Notes: generated by a model not told the origin, from the sequence alone. A stretch of DNA of 49,538 nucleotides from an uncultured Collinsella sp. (GCA_900541015.1 UQIB01000020.1:1-49538), one strand, 5' to 3'. Counted from the stretch's first letter, positions 31,547-40,946 are shown. Made by a program: numbers and translations.

Positions 31547-32664
31547 CACTCGTGCCATAAAACACGATCGCGGATGTACTCGCCCAGCATGGGCACGCTA
31601 AACCGGACGAGGCCGTATCCAGCAGCCTCGATGACGCGCTCGCGAATCAGGCCTGCGCGATATTTACTCGCCCAGCTCTGGGTACGATCGCAGCGCTCAA
31701 TGACATCCGCCATGCGCGTCGGCTTGCCCTCGTCAATAGCCATGGCCTCGATAAAGAGGCGCTGTGGGGTGCGTAGCCCGTAATACAGAGGCGCGTCAAC
31801 CGCTTCGTAGAACTCAGAGACGGCATCCGCATGACCAACCTCGACATCGCACCCTTCAATGACCTGCGAGCCACGCCGGACAGCAGAGCGCCACATGTAA
31901 TAGCCCACCAGCTGAACCATATAGGGATGCCCCATGCTCTTGTGTGCCGCAAGGTCCGCTGTCTCCGCGTCAACGTAAAGACCGGCGTCTTTGACCGTCT
32001 GGACATATGAATCGCGCACCTGGGGCAAAGATATCGCCCCCAGCGTACGCTGCTGGGCACGCCGCAAAAACGTCACGCTCGGCTCTTCGAGCAGATCGTC
32101 AACCATACTGGGTAAGCCGGCAAAGACCAGCGCAAGACCGCGCTGGTCGCTATCGGACAAGCCCGTGGCATCCTGGTCTCCGAGCACCTGCTGATAGAGA
32201 ACGGCAAGAGCCGCCAGCTCCTCGATAGACGCCGATTGAGCCTCGTCAATCGCAAACAGAATACCCTTGCTTGGGCCGAGTTTCTTGAGACGTTCGTTGA
32301 CCAGCCCTCGCAACGTCTCGCCTTTTGCCCGCGCCGCCTCAACCGACATCCGTCCAAACGATGGGCCAAACTCCATTGACGTCACAACGGGCTTATTCGA
32401 GCGGAGTGCGTCGGCCAAGCGGTCGCATAAACCAAGCGAAGCGGAATCGGAGACAACCGCCCATCCGCGCTCACTGGCCAGACGTTGCAGCTCCCGCAGG
32501 AGAACTGTTTTGCCACAGCCGCGGTTTCCTGTAATGAGCATGAGCCTACCCGGCGCTCCGGCGCCGTTGTCGAGTCCTTCCTCAAAATCTTCGATGACCG
32601 ACTCTCGACCGATGAGTATCGGAGGCCGCTTGCCAGCCGTGGGCTTAAAGGGATTTGGATTCAT
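31546..32664 (-). CDS. AAA/STAND-like ATPase (ATPase 2), paralogue of ATPase 1
   Basis: 372 residues starting MNPNPFKPTAGKRPPILIGRE. Walker A is GNRGCGKT (46-53). Walker B is ILFAIDEAQ. It carries FLRRAQQRTLGAI, comparable with FLRRAQQYHLGRI in ATPase 1, and a winged-helix-like C-terminus. The gene points towards UvrA2, tail-to-head on the same strand. Two 20-bp-spaced AGTTATACCA boxes lie upstream and may be an operator. Function unknown; similar genes often occur near mobile or defence loci, but I cannot confirm that here. Confidence 0.8.
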   Translation of the reverse strand: MNPNPFKPTAGKRPPILIGRESVIEDFEEGLDNGAGAPGRLMLITGNRGCGKTVLLRELQRLASERGWAVVSDSASLGLCDRLADALRSNKPVVTSMEFGPSFGRMSVEAARAKGETLRGLVNERLKKLGPSKGILFAIDEAQSASIEELAALAVLYQQVLGDQDATGLSDSDQRGLALVFAGLPSMVDDLLEEPSVTFLRRAQQRTLGAISLPQVRDSYVQTVKDAGLYVDAETADLAAHKSMGHPYMVQLVGYYMWRSAVRRGSQVIEGCDVEVGHADAVSEFYEAVDAPLYYGLRTPQRLFIEAMAIDEGKPTRMADVIERCDRTQSWASKYRAGLIRERVIEAAGYGLVRFSVPMLGEYIRDRVLWHE

Positions 32665-32697
32665 ATCGGCCTCCTCGGATTGGCAAACCCTGGTAAT

Positions 32698-32727
32698 AGT
32701 TATACCAACTTGTACCGAGTTATACCA
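32698..32727 (-). promoter_or_regulatory. Direct repeat upstream of ATPase 2
   Basis: AGTTATACCA at 32698-32707 and 32718-32727, exactly 20 bp apart (two turns), about 35-60 bp before the gene. Candidate operator. Confidence 0.45.
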
Positions 32728-32734
32728 TCAGCAG

Positions 32735-32760
32735 GTGACAAAGGGACTGTCCCTCTTGCA
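32735..32760. repeat. GTGACAAAGGGAC palindrome, copy 4
   Basis: GTGACAAAGGGACTGTCCCTCTTGCA, a decayed copy of the same palindrome. Confidence 0.7.
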
Positions 32761-32828
32761 GCGTCGGCGCCAAAATCAATTAGTCAAGGATCAGAGGGTT
32801 CAAAAATCTACCATTTCTACCCCGTCCC

Positions 32829-34829
32829 CTAATGGCAGAAGAAGGTGGGGTCGGCGGGGCGATAGGAGCGGAAGGTGGCGGGATCGACCTTTACGTGCGC
32901 TGCGGCGGGGACGTCGTACCACTTGACGGTGTAGCCGGCGCCGTGAGAGCAAAAGACCGAGTCGGGCGTGTTGGGCAGATCGGCCTCGGGCTCATAGGCG
33001 GCCGCCTCGATGACGCGCTCGGCATCATGGCAAGCCGCATAGCCGGCGAACTCTAGATACAGATGCCCACGACCACTCGTGTAGGCAGCCACCTCCAGCG
33101 CATAATCCTGCACCTCGGATGCCGGTACGCGACCCACAAGCTTTGCCCGGTCGCCCGCCATCGTCGGTGGCTCGTACTCGGCACCCATGCGCGTGGCATC
33201 CGAGAGCGCCCGGCCCACGCACTCCCCCGGCACCTCAAGCTCAAAGTGGTACCACGGCTCCAGCAGCACCGCCGCGCCGGCCTCACGCGCCTGCATGAGC
33301 CCCTGGCGAATCGCGCGGTACGTGGCCTGGCGAAAATCGCCGCCCTCGGTGTGTTTGGCATGCGCGCGGCCGCCCGTGAGCGTAATGCACACATCGGTGA
33401 TGGGCGAGCCGGTCAGCACGCCCAAGTGGTCGCGCTCCATGGCGTTGGTGAGTGCCAAACGCTGCCAGTTAAGATCGAGCTCGTCGGTCGAGGTCACGGT
33501 GCCAAACTGCACGCCCGAGCCCGCCGGCAACGGCTCCAGACGCAGATGCACCTCGGCATAGTGGCGCAGTGGCTCAAAGTGGCCCACGCCCTCGACCGGC
33601 TGCGAAATAGTCTCCTTATAGAGAATGCCGCCGGGCTCAAACTCGACCGCAAGGCCAAAACGATCGTCCAGCACGCGCTGCACGACCTCGAGTTGCACGG
33701 CGCCCATCAACTGCAGGTGAATCTGTTCCAGATGAGTATTCCAGCTTACGCCGAGCATGGGATCTTCGTCCGCCAGCTCAGTCAGCGCTTTGAACACCGC
33801 GTGGACATCGTGTTCGCCCGGAAGCACCGTATAGGTGAAGACCGGCGCAATGACAGGCGCATCGCCCGCGAGCTCCGCGCCCAGGGCGTCCCCCGGGCGA
33901 ACGTGCGCAAGACCCGTCACGGCGCAAATACCGCCAGCAGCAACTTCTTGGGCAAGCTCATACTTCTCGCCGTTATAGATGCGTACCTGATCGACCTTCT
34001 GCTCCCATGCCTCGGCACCGGAACGTCCGGCAATCATCTGCTTGGCATGCAGCGTGCCGCCGGTCACCTTAACCCATGCCAAGCGCTCGCCGCGATCCCC
34101 GCGGCTGACACGATAGACGCGCGCGGCAAACTCCGGGAGCCACGCCTGTTCGCGCATCAGCGCGCATATACCATCCAACAGCTCGTCCACACCTTGGTCC
34201 TTGAGCGCCGAGCCGGCAAAGCAGGGAAAGAGCTTGCGCTCAGCAACCATGCGCGACAGCGTCGCGGAGGAAAGCTCACCCGCCTCAAGAAACTCCTCGA
34301 GCGCCGCCTCGTCTAACGCAGCAGCATCCTCCTGAACGGTGCCGCCCGCCAGCAGTTCGTTGGCATCCAGGCAGCCCTCGGAAAGACGCTGCCCGAGCTG
34401 TGCCAGCAAAACATCGCGGCCGGGATTCTCCAAATCGATCTTGTTGATGAAGATGAACGTCGGGATGTCATAGCGCGCAAGCAGGCGCCACAGGGTTTCG
34501 GTGTGCCCCTGTACGCCATCGTTGGCGCCTACCACCAGAATCGCGTAGTCCAGGGCACGCAGCGTGCGCTCCGCCTCGGCAGAAAAATCGACATGGCCGG
34601 GAGCGTCCACGAGCATAACGTGGGCATCACCATGGTCGAGCACAGCCTGCGACGAGAAGATCGTGATACCGCGCTCACGCTCAATCTCGTTCGTATCCAG
34701 ATGCGAGTCGCCATCGTCAACGCGGCCGCGCTTGCGAATGCGGCCCGCGTTAAACAGCATGGCCTCGGCCAGCGTGGTCTTGCCGGCATCGACATGCGCC
34801 AAGATTCCAACGACCGCTTGCTTCGACAT
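32829..34829 (-). CDS. TetM/EF-G-like translational GTPase
   Basis: 666 residues from the ATG at 34829, with AAGAGGAGA before it. GTPase motifs: AHVDAGKTTLAEAML (G1), ERERGITI (G2), DAPGHVDF (G3), NKID (G4). Then the EF-G domains II-V: KHTEGGDFRQATYRAIRQGL is typical of the TetM/TetO branch. The overall length is near TetM (about 640). The family rescues or protects ribosomes; a true tetracycline-resistance role is not shown, since this is a divergent paralogue of the core gene set. Confidence 0.85.
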   Translation of the reverse strand: MSKQAVVGILAHVDAGKTTLAEAMLFNAGRIRKRGRVDDGDSHLDTNEIERERGITIFSSQAVLDHGDAHVMLVDAPGHVDFSAEAERTLRALDYAILVVGANDGVQGHTETLWRLLARYDIPTFIFINKIDLENPGRDVLLAQLGQRLSEGCLDANELLAGGTVQEDAAALDEAALEEFLEAGELSSATLSRMVAERKLFPCFAGSALKDQGVDELLDGICALMREQAWLPEFAARVYRVSRGDRGERLAWVKVTGGTLHAKQMIAGRSGAEAWEQKVDQVRIYNGEKYELAQEVAAGGICAVTGLAHVRPGDALGAELAGDAPVIAPVFTYTVLPGEHDVHAVFKALTELADEDPMLGVSWNTHLEQIHLQLMGAVQLEVVQRVLDDRFGLAVEFEPGGILYKETISQPVEGVGHFEPLRHYAEVHLRLEPLPAGSGVQFGTVTSTDELDLNWQRLALTNAMERDHLGVLTGSPITDVCITLTGGRAHAKHTEGGDFRQATYRAIRQGLMQAREAGAAVLLEPWYHFELEVPGECVGRALSDATRMGAEYEPPTMAGDRAKLVGRVPASEVQDYALEVAAYTSGRGHLYLEFAGYAACHDAERVIEAAAYEPEADLPNTPDSVFCSHGAGYTVKWYDVPAAAHVKVDPATFRSYRPADPTFFCH

Positions 34830-35016
34830 GGCTCTCCTCTTATTGCAAGCCCATCGCACGCGGCAACGGGCACCCTCGTTCCACACTGGATGATACAATT
34901 TACGGGCCGGCGGGCGAAGCGGGCCCTATCCCCCGACCGAGCTCATCGCCCCGCGTTGCCGCGCGGCGATTTTCGTAGGTTCGCGCCTTGCGAAAGCCGG
35001 CTTTCAAAACAGCACA

Positions 35017-35056
35017 GCGAACGAAAATGACCCCGCCCAGGGCCATTTTCGTTCGC
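35017..35056 (-). terminator. Hairpin between the GNAT and TetM-like genes
   Basis: 13-bp arms GCGAACGAAAATG / CATTTTCGTTCGC around a GC-rich centre. On the minus strand it follows the GNAT gene, so it probably ends that transcript. T bases are few. Confidence 0.5.
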
Positions 35057-35083
35057 GCGAATTGTTGATACGCATCCCCACTC

Positions 35084-35575
35084 TTATGCCTCGCGCAGCC
35101 AATCAAACGCGACGCGCGGCGTACCGTCCGACACATATACGATACCGGCGCGCTTAAACCCGGCCTTGGCGATGGCGCCCTGCATGGGCAGGTTGTCTTG
35201 ATGCGTGTCGATACGCAGGTGATCGGCGCGCTCCTTGGCAAAGGCAAACATCGCAGCCGCGATACCGTGCACGGTGCCGTCGGATGCCACGCGGTGCAGC
35301 ACGGCGTACGGAGTGTCGCTATGCCATTGACCGTCCTCAATTACGTCATAGCACTCGTCCGGACCCGGTAAAAAGGCAAACGTCGCCACCACGCGACCGT
35401 CGACTTCGCACACATAGCTGCCACCAGCGGCGATATCGGCTGCCAGCTGCTCGGCAGAAGGCGTGCCCTCGGGCCACTGCGTGGCGTTGCCATGCGCGCG
35501 CATAAAGGCGCGGGCCGCGTCATAGATAGCCATGACGGCGGGAATGTCGGTATCGAGGGTTTTTCTGATCATCAC
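35084..35575 (-). CDS. GNAT-family N-acetyltransferase
   Basis: 163 residues from GTG 35575 (GAGGT upstream); ATG at 35572 is an alternative. GNAT pattern: MIRKTLDTDIPAVMAIYDAARAFM at the N-terminus, the acetyl-CoA loop in RVASDGTVHGIAAAMFAFAKE, and LPMQGAIAKAGFKRAGIVYV near the C-terminus. Substrate unknown (amino group of a small molecule or protein). Confidence 0.85.
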   Translation of the reverse strand: MMIRKTLDTDIPAVMAIYDAARAFMRAHGNATQWPEGTPSAEQLAADIAAGGSYVCEVDGRVVATFAFLPGPDECYDVIEDGQWHSDTPYAVLHRVASDGTVHGIAAAMFAFAKERADHLRIDTHQDNLPMQGAIAKAGFKRAGIVYVSDGTPRVAFDWLREA

Positions 35576-35649
35576 GCGGCGACCTCACGTTTATTGGTAT
35601 CACTTTGATTGGGCAATGATACCAGCGTTTGGAGAGGGGCACGAAGCAG

Positions 35650-35946
35650 ATGGGGAGCAAAAAGCGAGCCGCTTGGTCAAAAGCCAAAAGCGAGTTTTTA
35701 GGCGCTGCCACGGGCGGCGATATGAGCGACCTGTTTGCGCGCGAGAATGAGCGCCGCGACGCCCTGGACGCCGAGCGCGATGAAGCCTGGCGCTACAAGT
35801 CGTGCGAACGCAAAAACCGTTACGACACGCGCGCCGAGGCCGAGGCCGTTATGGCCGACTGCGAAAACCGCGGGCGGCGTGGTTTGGCCTGCTACAAATG
35901 CGAATACTGCGGCGGCTGGCACCTGACGTCGCATCCTTGGAAATAG
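35650..35946 (+). CDS. Small zinc-ribbon-like protein
   Basis: 98 residues from ATG 35650, with GGAGAGGGG upstream. The middle is charged and helical; the C-terminus is ACYKCEYCGGWHLTSHPWK, a CxxC pair with His. Such short CxxC...WHLT tails occur in small actinobacterial proteins. Only one CxxC plus nearby His is seen, so metal binding may need dimer formation. Function unknown. The gene is divergent from the GNAT gene and convergent with rsmJ. Confidence 0.7.
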   Translation: MGSKKRAAWSKAKSEFLGAATGGDMSDLFARENERRDALDAERDEAWRYKSCERKNRYDTRAEAEAVMADCENRGRRGLACYKCEYCGGWHLTSHPWK

Positions 35947-35994
35947 GCCTCGCATCGGCACGGCACTGACGGAGCGCCAACCATCGCGCGCAAG

Positions 35995-36699
35995 CTACGG
36001 GCGCGGCGGCACCAAAACATCGTAACGAACGGCCTTGCCCGCAAGTTGATAGCTCGGCTTAACTCCGGCAAGCAGCGGGCCCTTCACCGGCCGCTTGATA
36101 ACGACCTTGCGCGGATGCACAGCAAGCGCCGCCTCGACCAGCGATTCCTCATCGGCACACGGCTGTTCCAAATGGTGCAGGAGTTGGAACTTCTTTTTCA
36201 CCGCCGCACTCTTGGTGCGCTCGGGAAACATGGGATCCAGATACACCGCGTCGGGAGCGGCGAGCTCGCCCTGCCCGATCAGCTCAGCTGTATGGCGAAG
36301 GCCGGCAATGCTGTCCTCGCCCGCATGAAGGCGCATGCGAGCCACGGCAGCCGCAAGCACCTGATCATCCGCCGCGCGATCCAAGGCATCCTTGAGGAGC
36401 GCCGCGATCACGCAATCCTGCTCGTACAGATCGACGGTAAAGCCCGCGGCCGCCAACAGCAGCGAATCCTCGCCAAAGCCTGCCGTGGCATCAATCGCCC
36501 ATGGGCTCTCGATGCCTTTTGTGCGCGCAGCCTTTACCAGCAGCTCTTGCTGCAGACGGCCTTGCTTGAGTCGTGGCAGCATGCGGGCAAAATCGGCACG
36601 CAGCTCCATCGCGCCGTCGGTGAGCGTGAGGCCCTCGGACTTCCGCACGAGCTCGAGCCCCGCGGCCCGAGCAACAGAAAAGGGATCGACGACGCCCAT
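35995..36699 (-). CDS. rsmJ: 16S rRNA (guanine(1516)-N2)-methyltransferase RsmJ
   Basis: 234 residues from ATG 36699, AAGGAG upstream. SAM site AIDATAGFGEDSLLLAAAG and catalytic DAVYLDPMFPERTKSAAVKKKF match RsmJ (DUF548). It methylates G1516 of 16S rRNA. Single gene, divergent from the solute-binding protein. Confidence 0.88.
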   Translation of the reverse strand: MGVVDPFSVARAAGLELVRKSEGLTLTDGAMELRADFARMLPRLKQGRLQQELLVKAARTKGIESPWAIDATAGFGEDSLLLAAAGFTVDLYEQDCVIAALLKDALDRAADDQVLAAAVARMRLHAGEDSIAGLRHTAELIGQGELAAPDAVYLDPMFPERTKSAAVKKKFQLLHHLEQPCADEESLVEAALAVHPRKVVIKRPVKGPLLAGVKPSYQLAGKAVRYDVLVPPRP

Positions 36700-36950
36700 G
36701 GACACTCCTTAACAAGCAAAACGAATACGTGAGCGCCGTTTATGTCGGCACCCAACCGTCCGCTATTGTCCCACATGCGGCAAGACCCACCGCCCATTGC
36801 AGAATGCGGGTATCTATTTAGCGGTAAAGCACCAAATCCCGTCAGGATTGCCCTCCACCTCAACCCTGCGTTTACCCGCCGCTTCGCGGATGTTCCATAC
36901 TTGCCCGTCCGTATCATTAAAGGACTGAACATTCGTCGTGAGGAATGCAA

Positions 36951-37790
36951 ATGGACCATTCAGTCACACGCCGAAAGGCCTGCCGGTTGGCAATCTCGGC
37001 AGCCGGAGCCACACTGGCAGCTGTGGTACTGCCAGCCTGCTCGAACAGTAATTCCGACATGTCCGGCAAGGCCAGGCTGAACGTAGGCGTCCGCTCGGAT
37101 ATCGTCGGGTTTAGCGAGCGTAATCCCAACAACGGCAAATACTACGGATTCGAAATCGACCTCGCCAACGAGTTGACAAACCGTCTTGGCTATGGAGGCT
37201 GTTCGTTTATATCCGTAACGCCCGAGACACGCGAAGAAATGCTCTCGTCGGGAAAAGTCGATTGCCTGATCGCGTGCTACTCGATAAGCGACGAACGCAA
37301 AAAACTGTTTGACTTCTCTGCCGCCTATTACACCGACTCGGTAATTCTTGTTGTCGAAAATACATCGCTCATTCAATCCTTCTCCCAGCTTAAGGGCGGA
37401 ACAATTGGCACGGTATCCGGAACAAACGCTGCACCTCAACTTGCCGCGAAGTTTTTGGAGCTGGGGCTTTCGGACGGCATCCCCCAGCAGCAGGATGCCA
37501 AGAGCGGCAACATTGACTACGACACATGGCATCTGAGCCAATATGCAAGCTACGCTGAGCTTTCCCGCGCATTGGAAGCCGGCGACGTCGACGCCATGGC
37601 GACCGATGGCGCAATTGCCAAAACCTATCTCGATGACGAGCGCACCGTCCTGCCCGATTTTGGCATCAACCCACAGCGCTACGCCGTCGCAACGCAGAAG
37701 GGCTCTGAGCTTTCACCCAAGGTTGCCGCCGAAGTACGCTCAATGCTCAAAGACAAAACAATCGATACGCTCATCGAGAAATGGAACTAA
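36951..37790 (+). CDS. Amino-acid-type solute-binding lipoprotein
   Basis: 279 residues from ATG 36951. GAGG is 7 bases before it; the ATG at 36945 is too close. The N-terminus has RR and a lipobox, LPAC-SN, so it should be anchored outside the membrane; the preceding TRRKACRL could also be read by Tat. The SBP_bac_3 fold is visible: RLNVGVRSDIVGF, YYGFEIDLANELTNRLGY, FDFSAAYYTDSVILV and GTVSGTNAAPQLA. It lacks an ABC permease and ATPase next to it. The next gene, 12 bases downstream, encodes the Cache-MscS channel, so this protein may be its ligand receptor rather than a transporter subunit (inference). Confidence 0.9.
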   Translation: MDHSVTRRKACRLAISAAGATLAAVVLPACSNSNSDMSGKARLNVGVRSDIVGFSERNPNNGKYYGFEIDLANELTNRLGYGGCSFISVTPETREEMLSSGKVDCLIACYSISDERKKLFDFSAAYYTDSVILVVENTSLIQSFSQLKGGTIGTVSGTNAAPQLAAKFLELGLSDGIPQQQDAKSGNIDYDTWHLSQYASYAELSRALEAGDVDAMATDGAIAKTYLDDERTVLPDFGINPQRYAVATQKGSELSPKVAAEVRSMLKDKTIDTLIEKWN

Positions 37791-37802
37791 GGAAGTCCAC
37801 CC

Positions 37803-40800
37803 ATGTCCAAGCGACTAAAACAGAAGTCCGTGGCGCTTGCCATTGCCGTAGCCGTCTGCACGTTAGCGATGGGACTCCTACTCGCCTCGATGCAAACGCG
37901 TCTATCGCAAGAGGAATACGCTTTAGAATTCGATCGCGTTGCCGCCGAACTCCCCGATCTCGTTAAAACTGCCCGGTCGGAAACGAAAGACAACACCCAA
38001 ACATTTGACGACCTGTATCGCACGCGTGCCGCAAGCATCGCGTTTATGGCGGCCCACGATGCCGGTTATGAAGCGACCGATGCCAAAATGGCCGAGTTCA
38101 AGGACCTGCTCAAGGTCGATAACGTTCTCGTTACCCGACGTGACGGTTCCATCATCGCCAAAGCGGCTGACACCAAAGCCGATTTTAGCCGCGCCCGCTT
38201 CAACCTGCTACGTCAGTGCTTCGAGACCGGCAAGCCCTCCGATCCAGTTGAGGTCGATCTTCCCGATCAAGACTGGCTCATGCGATACTATGCCGCCAAA
38301 ATCGATGACGACACCATGGTTATCGTAGAGCAAAATCCCCAAGAGCTGCACGCCCTTGTCAAGGACACCGGCTCGGCCGAGAGCATGCTCAAGAACATCT
38401 CGCTCGGCAGTCACGGATATGTCCTCGCCGTATCGGCAAAAACACACCTGATCACCTACCATCCCGATCAGAACATGATAGGTACCGATGCACTCGACAA
38501 CGGCATCGACGTGAGCAATCTTGAGGACGGCAAGACATTCATCACTTCCGTCAAAAACACAAGCCTGTATTGTCGCGTCAAGTTGGTCGATGACACCTAT
38601 TACATTCTCGCCATCCCCGAAAGCGATACCGCCTCCGCGCGCAACATCACCGTGGGCGTCATCCTCTTTGCCTTCATCGCAGTCGTCGCCGCCGTGGCAC
38701 TCTATGACCTGTTTGTCCTAGCGGATGACGAGCATGACGACCACGACCATCACGAATACGTCAAGATCGGTCGCGGCCTTCGGTTTAGCCCCTCCGTGGG
38801 CAGGCGCGCAACAGCCTTGTCCATTGCAGGACTCGTCTTACTTTTGGCAGTAACCTTCTATATGCAAACGCTCTTTGCCCTTTCGAGCCAGGCGACGGTC
38901 AATCGGGAGCGCTTAGAGCAGATTGATCAAACGCTCAAAAATAATGCGCTGCGCGAGGATGAACTTACGAGGCAATATAGCGAGCACTATGCCACTGCCT
39001 GCCACATTATCGCCTACATCGTTGAGCACAATCCAGAGCTCGCCACGCGAGCCGACCTGCACAGCATGGCAAAAACGCTCAACATCGAGTCAATTTATCT
39101 CTACGACGGCGACGGCAATATGACGAGCTCGAGCACGTCGCAGCGATCCTACAGCCTTTCGACCAAGTACGGTGACTCCTCCTACGAGTTCCGCTCGCTT
39201 TTGGGCGGCAAGGATGAATATATACAGCCTCTCTCTATCAACAGAACCACCGGCGAGACATATCAGTACATCGGAGTCGCACTCTACGATCAGGATGGCA
39301 TTGCAGACGGAATCGTGCAGATTGCCGTGCGCCCCATGCGCTTAGAAGAAATGCTCAAGAGCACCAAGATCGACGCAGTGCTCGATGGCATCAAGGCGGG
39401 CGCCGGAGGCTTCGCCTTTGCAATCAAGAAAAAAGACGGTACCGTCGCATACCATCCCAACGACCTTCTTTTGGGGAAAAAAGCATCCGAAATCGGACTG
39501 ACTGACGAGCAGCTTGCAGATGGCTTTAGCGACTTCGTCTACATCGACAACCAAAAACTCTACGCCTCCTGCTTGGAGACTGGCGACTATTACGTTTACG
39601 TCGCGGCACCCGAAGACTCCTTTATGCACCAGCGCGTTCCGCTCACCATCGCAACCGGAATCATCGCCGCCATTTGCTTTGCCCTTATCTACCCGTTGCT
39701 GACGCTCGACACCATAAACGTCGAAGAAAAGCGTTCGAAGCACGAAGGCGATTTCGCGACAAGACGGCACAACATCACCGTCACGACATCCGACGGCCGT
39801 GTCAAACACAGCGAAAGCGCCATTAGCCGATGGCTCAACATCTCCTTTAAATGGGAGGACAAAACCCCCGAGCAAAAACTCGGCACAGTCCTTAAATGGT
39901 TTACCGGCATCGCGGTGTTTATCGTCTTTTTGGCCGTCTTGTTTAAAGACGCTCTGTTTGGTCCGCGTTCGGTATTTACCTATATCCTGGGCAACGACTG
40001 GCAGCACGGTCTCAACATATTCGCGCTCACCGCTTCGATCATGTACGCCTGTGTAGCTCTCACAGTGTGCGCAATCGCGCAGGCGCTTCTTCGCATGTTG
40101 TCCAATGTGCTTGGAGCGCGCGGCGAGACGATATGCCGACTTCTCTCGAGCCTGACAAAATACGGAACTCTCATCGCTATGCTCTATTGGTGCCTCGGCG
40201 TTTTGGGTGTCGATACCGCAACGCTTTTAGCCTCGGCAGGTATCATCACGCTCGCCGTCTCCTTTGGAGCCAAAGACCTCATCACGGATATCTTATGCGG
40301 GCTCTTTATTATCTTTGAAGGCGAGTTCCGCGTTGGAGACGTCATCTCGGTTGGCGGCAATACCGGCACCGTTATGGAGATTGGCGTGCGAACCACAAAG
40401 ATCAATGACGGCAACGGCAACGTTCTGCTCCTACGCAACAGCTCGATTTCGAATGTCACCAACATGACCAAACTTAATTCTTACGCCAGCATAGATATCA
40501 CCATCCCAGTGGGAGAATCTCTACCCTATGTCGAAAAGGTGCTTAAAGACGAGCTCAAAAGTGTGCATGACCGCGTTCCCGCCATTATCGATGGCCCCTT
40601 CTACAAGGGCGTGGTCGACCTTAGCAGCACCGCTATGACCATTCGCGTTGTCGCCACCTGCAAGGAGACCGATCGCGGCAGCGTCATGCGTTCTTTGCGC
40701 CGTGAGATAAAGCTCATGCTTTCCCGCCGCGACATCGCCCCCTATCAACTCGTTTTCGATCATTGCGATGCCGACGAGTCCGCTCCAAGGGAAGCTACCG

Positions 40801-40886
40801 CCGAAGAACTCGCCGAAGCGGACGAGTTTAGCGAAGAACAGAAACTCGCCTCACAAGACCTGGGTAACGAACCTACCAATCAGTAA
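37803..40886 (+). CDS. MscS-family mechanosensitive channel with two dCache sensor domains
   Basis: 1027 residues. Helix 1 at about 9-30, dCache-like domain 31-282, helix at about 283-308, a His/Asp-rich cytosolic linker DDEHDDHDHHE (308-318), helix at about 337-360, a second dCache-like domain 361-610, helix at about 612-635, then channel helices (about 697-715, 735-765, 787-815). The MscS pore helix and beta region are at about 805-890 (ASAGIITLAVSFGAKDLITDI and EFRVGDVISVGG), with a cytosolic C-terminal domain and an acidic tail. Both sensor domains have the typical YHPDQNMIG / YHPNDLLLGKK end motif. Such a tandem Cache-MscS fusion is not a combination I recognise. It sits 12 bases after the solute-binding gene. 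Confidence 0.9.
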   Translation: MSKRLKQKSVALAIAVAVCTLAMGLLLASMQTRLSQEEYALEFDRVAAELPDLVKTARSETKDNTQTFDDLYRTRAASIAFMAAHDAGYEATDAKMAEFKDLLKVDNVLVTRRDGSIIAKAADTKADFSRARFNLLRQCFETGKPSDPVEVDLPDQDWLMRYYAAKIDDDTMVIVEQNPQELHALVKDTGSAESMLKNISLGSHGYVLAVSAKTHLITYHPDQNMIGTDALDNGIDVSNLEDGKTFITSVKNTSLYCRVKLVDDTYYILAIPESDTASARNITVGVILFAFIAVVAAVALYDLFVLADDEHDDHDHHEYVKIGRGLRFSPSVGRRATALSIAGLVLLLAVTFYMQTLFALSSQATVNRERLEQIDQTLKNNALREDELTRQYSEHYATACHIIAYIVEHNPELATRADLHSMAKTLNIESIYLYDGDGNMTSSSTSQRSYSLSTKYGDSSYEFRSLLGGKDEYIQPLSINRTTGETYQYIGVALYDQDGIADGIVQIAVRPMRLEEMLKSTKIDAVLDGIKAGAGGFAFAIKKKDGTVAYHPNDLLLGKKASEIGLTDEQLADGFSDFVYIDNQKLYASCLETGDYYVYVAAPEDSFMHQRVPLTIATGIIAAICFALIYPLLTLDTINVEEKRSKHEGDFATRRHNITVTTSDGRVKHSESAISRWLNISFKWEDKTPEQKLGTVLKWFTGIAVFIVFLAVLFKDALFGPRSVFTYILGNDWQHGLNIFALTASIMYACVALTVCAIAQALLRMLSNVLGARGETICRLLSSLTKYGTLIAMLYWCLGVLGVDTATLLASAGIITLAVSFGAKDLITDILCGLFIIFEGEFRVGDVISVGGNTGTVMEIGVRTTKINDGNGNVLLLRNSSISNVTNMTKLNSYASIDITIPVGESLPYVEKVLKDELKSVHDRVPAIIDGPFYKGVVDLSSTAMTIRVVATCKETDRGSVMRSLRREIKLMLSRRDIAPYQLVFDHCDADESAPREATAEELAEADEFSEEQKLASQDLGNEPTNQ

Positions 40887-40891
40887 TTCAT

Positions 40892-40918
40892 GGCACCGGG
40901 CAACACCCGCACGGTGCC
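40892..40918. terminator. Hairpin after the Cache-MscS gene
   Basis: GGCACCG / CGGTGCC arms with a 13-nt loop just past the stop. Without a T tract, it may only attenuate transcription into the next gene. Confidence 0.4.
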
Positions 40919-40946
40919 GTTAAGGCTCAAGGGAAAGGAACTGAAC

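Noticed and set aside
27728..32760. Attachment sites of an integrated element
   Set aside because: No integrase or transposase was seen in the block, and the palindromes occur four times, not as a single direct-repeat pair. A mobile origin remains possible, but is not supported.
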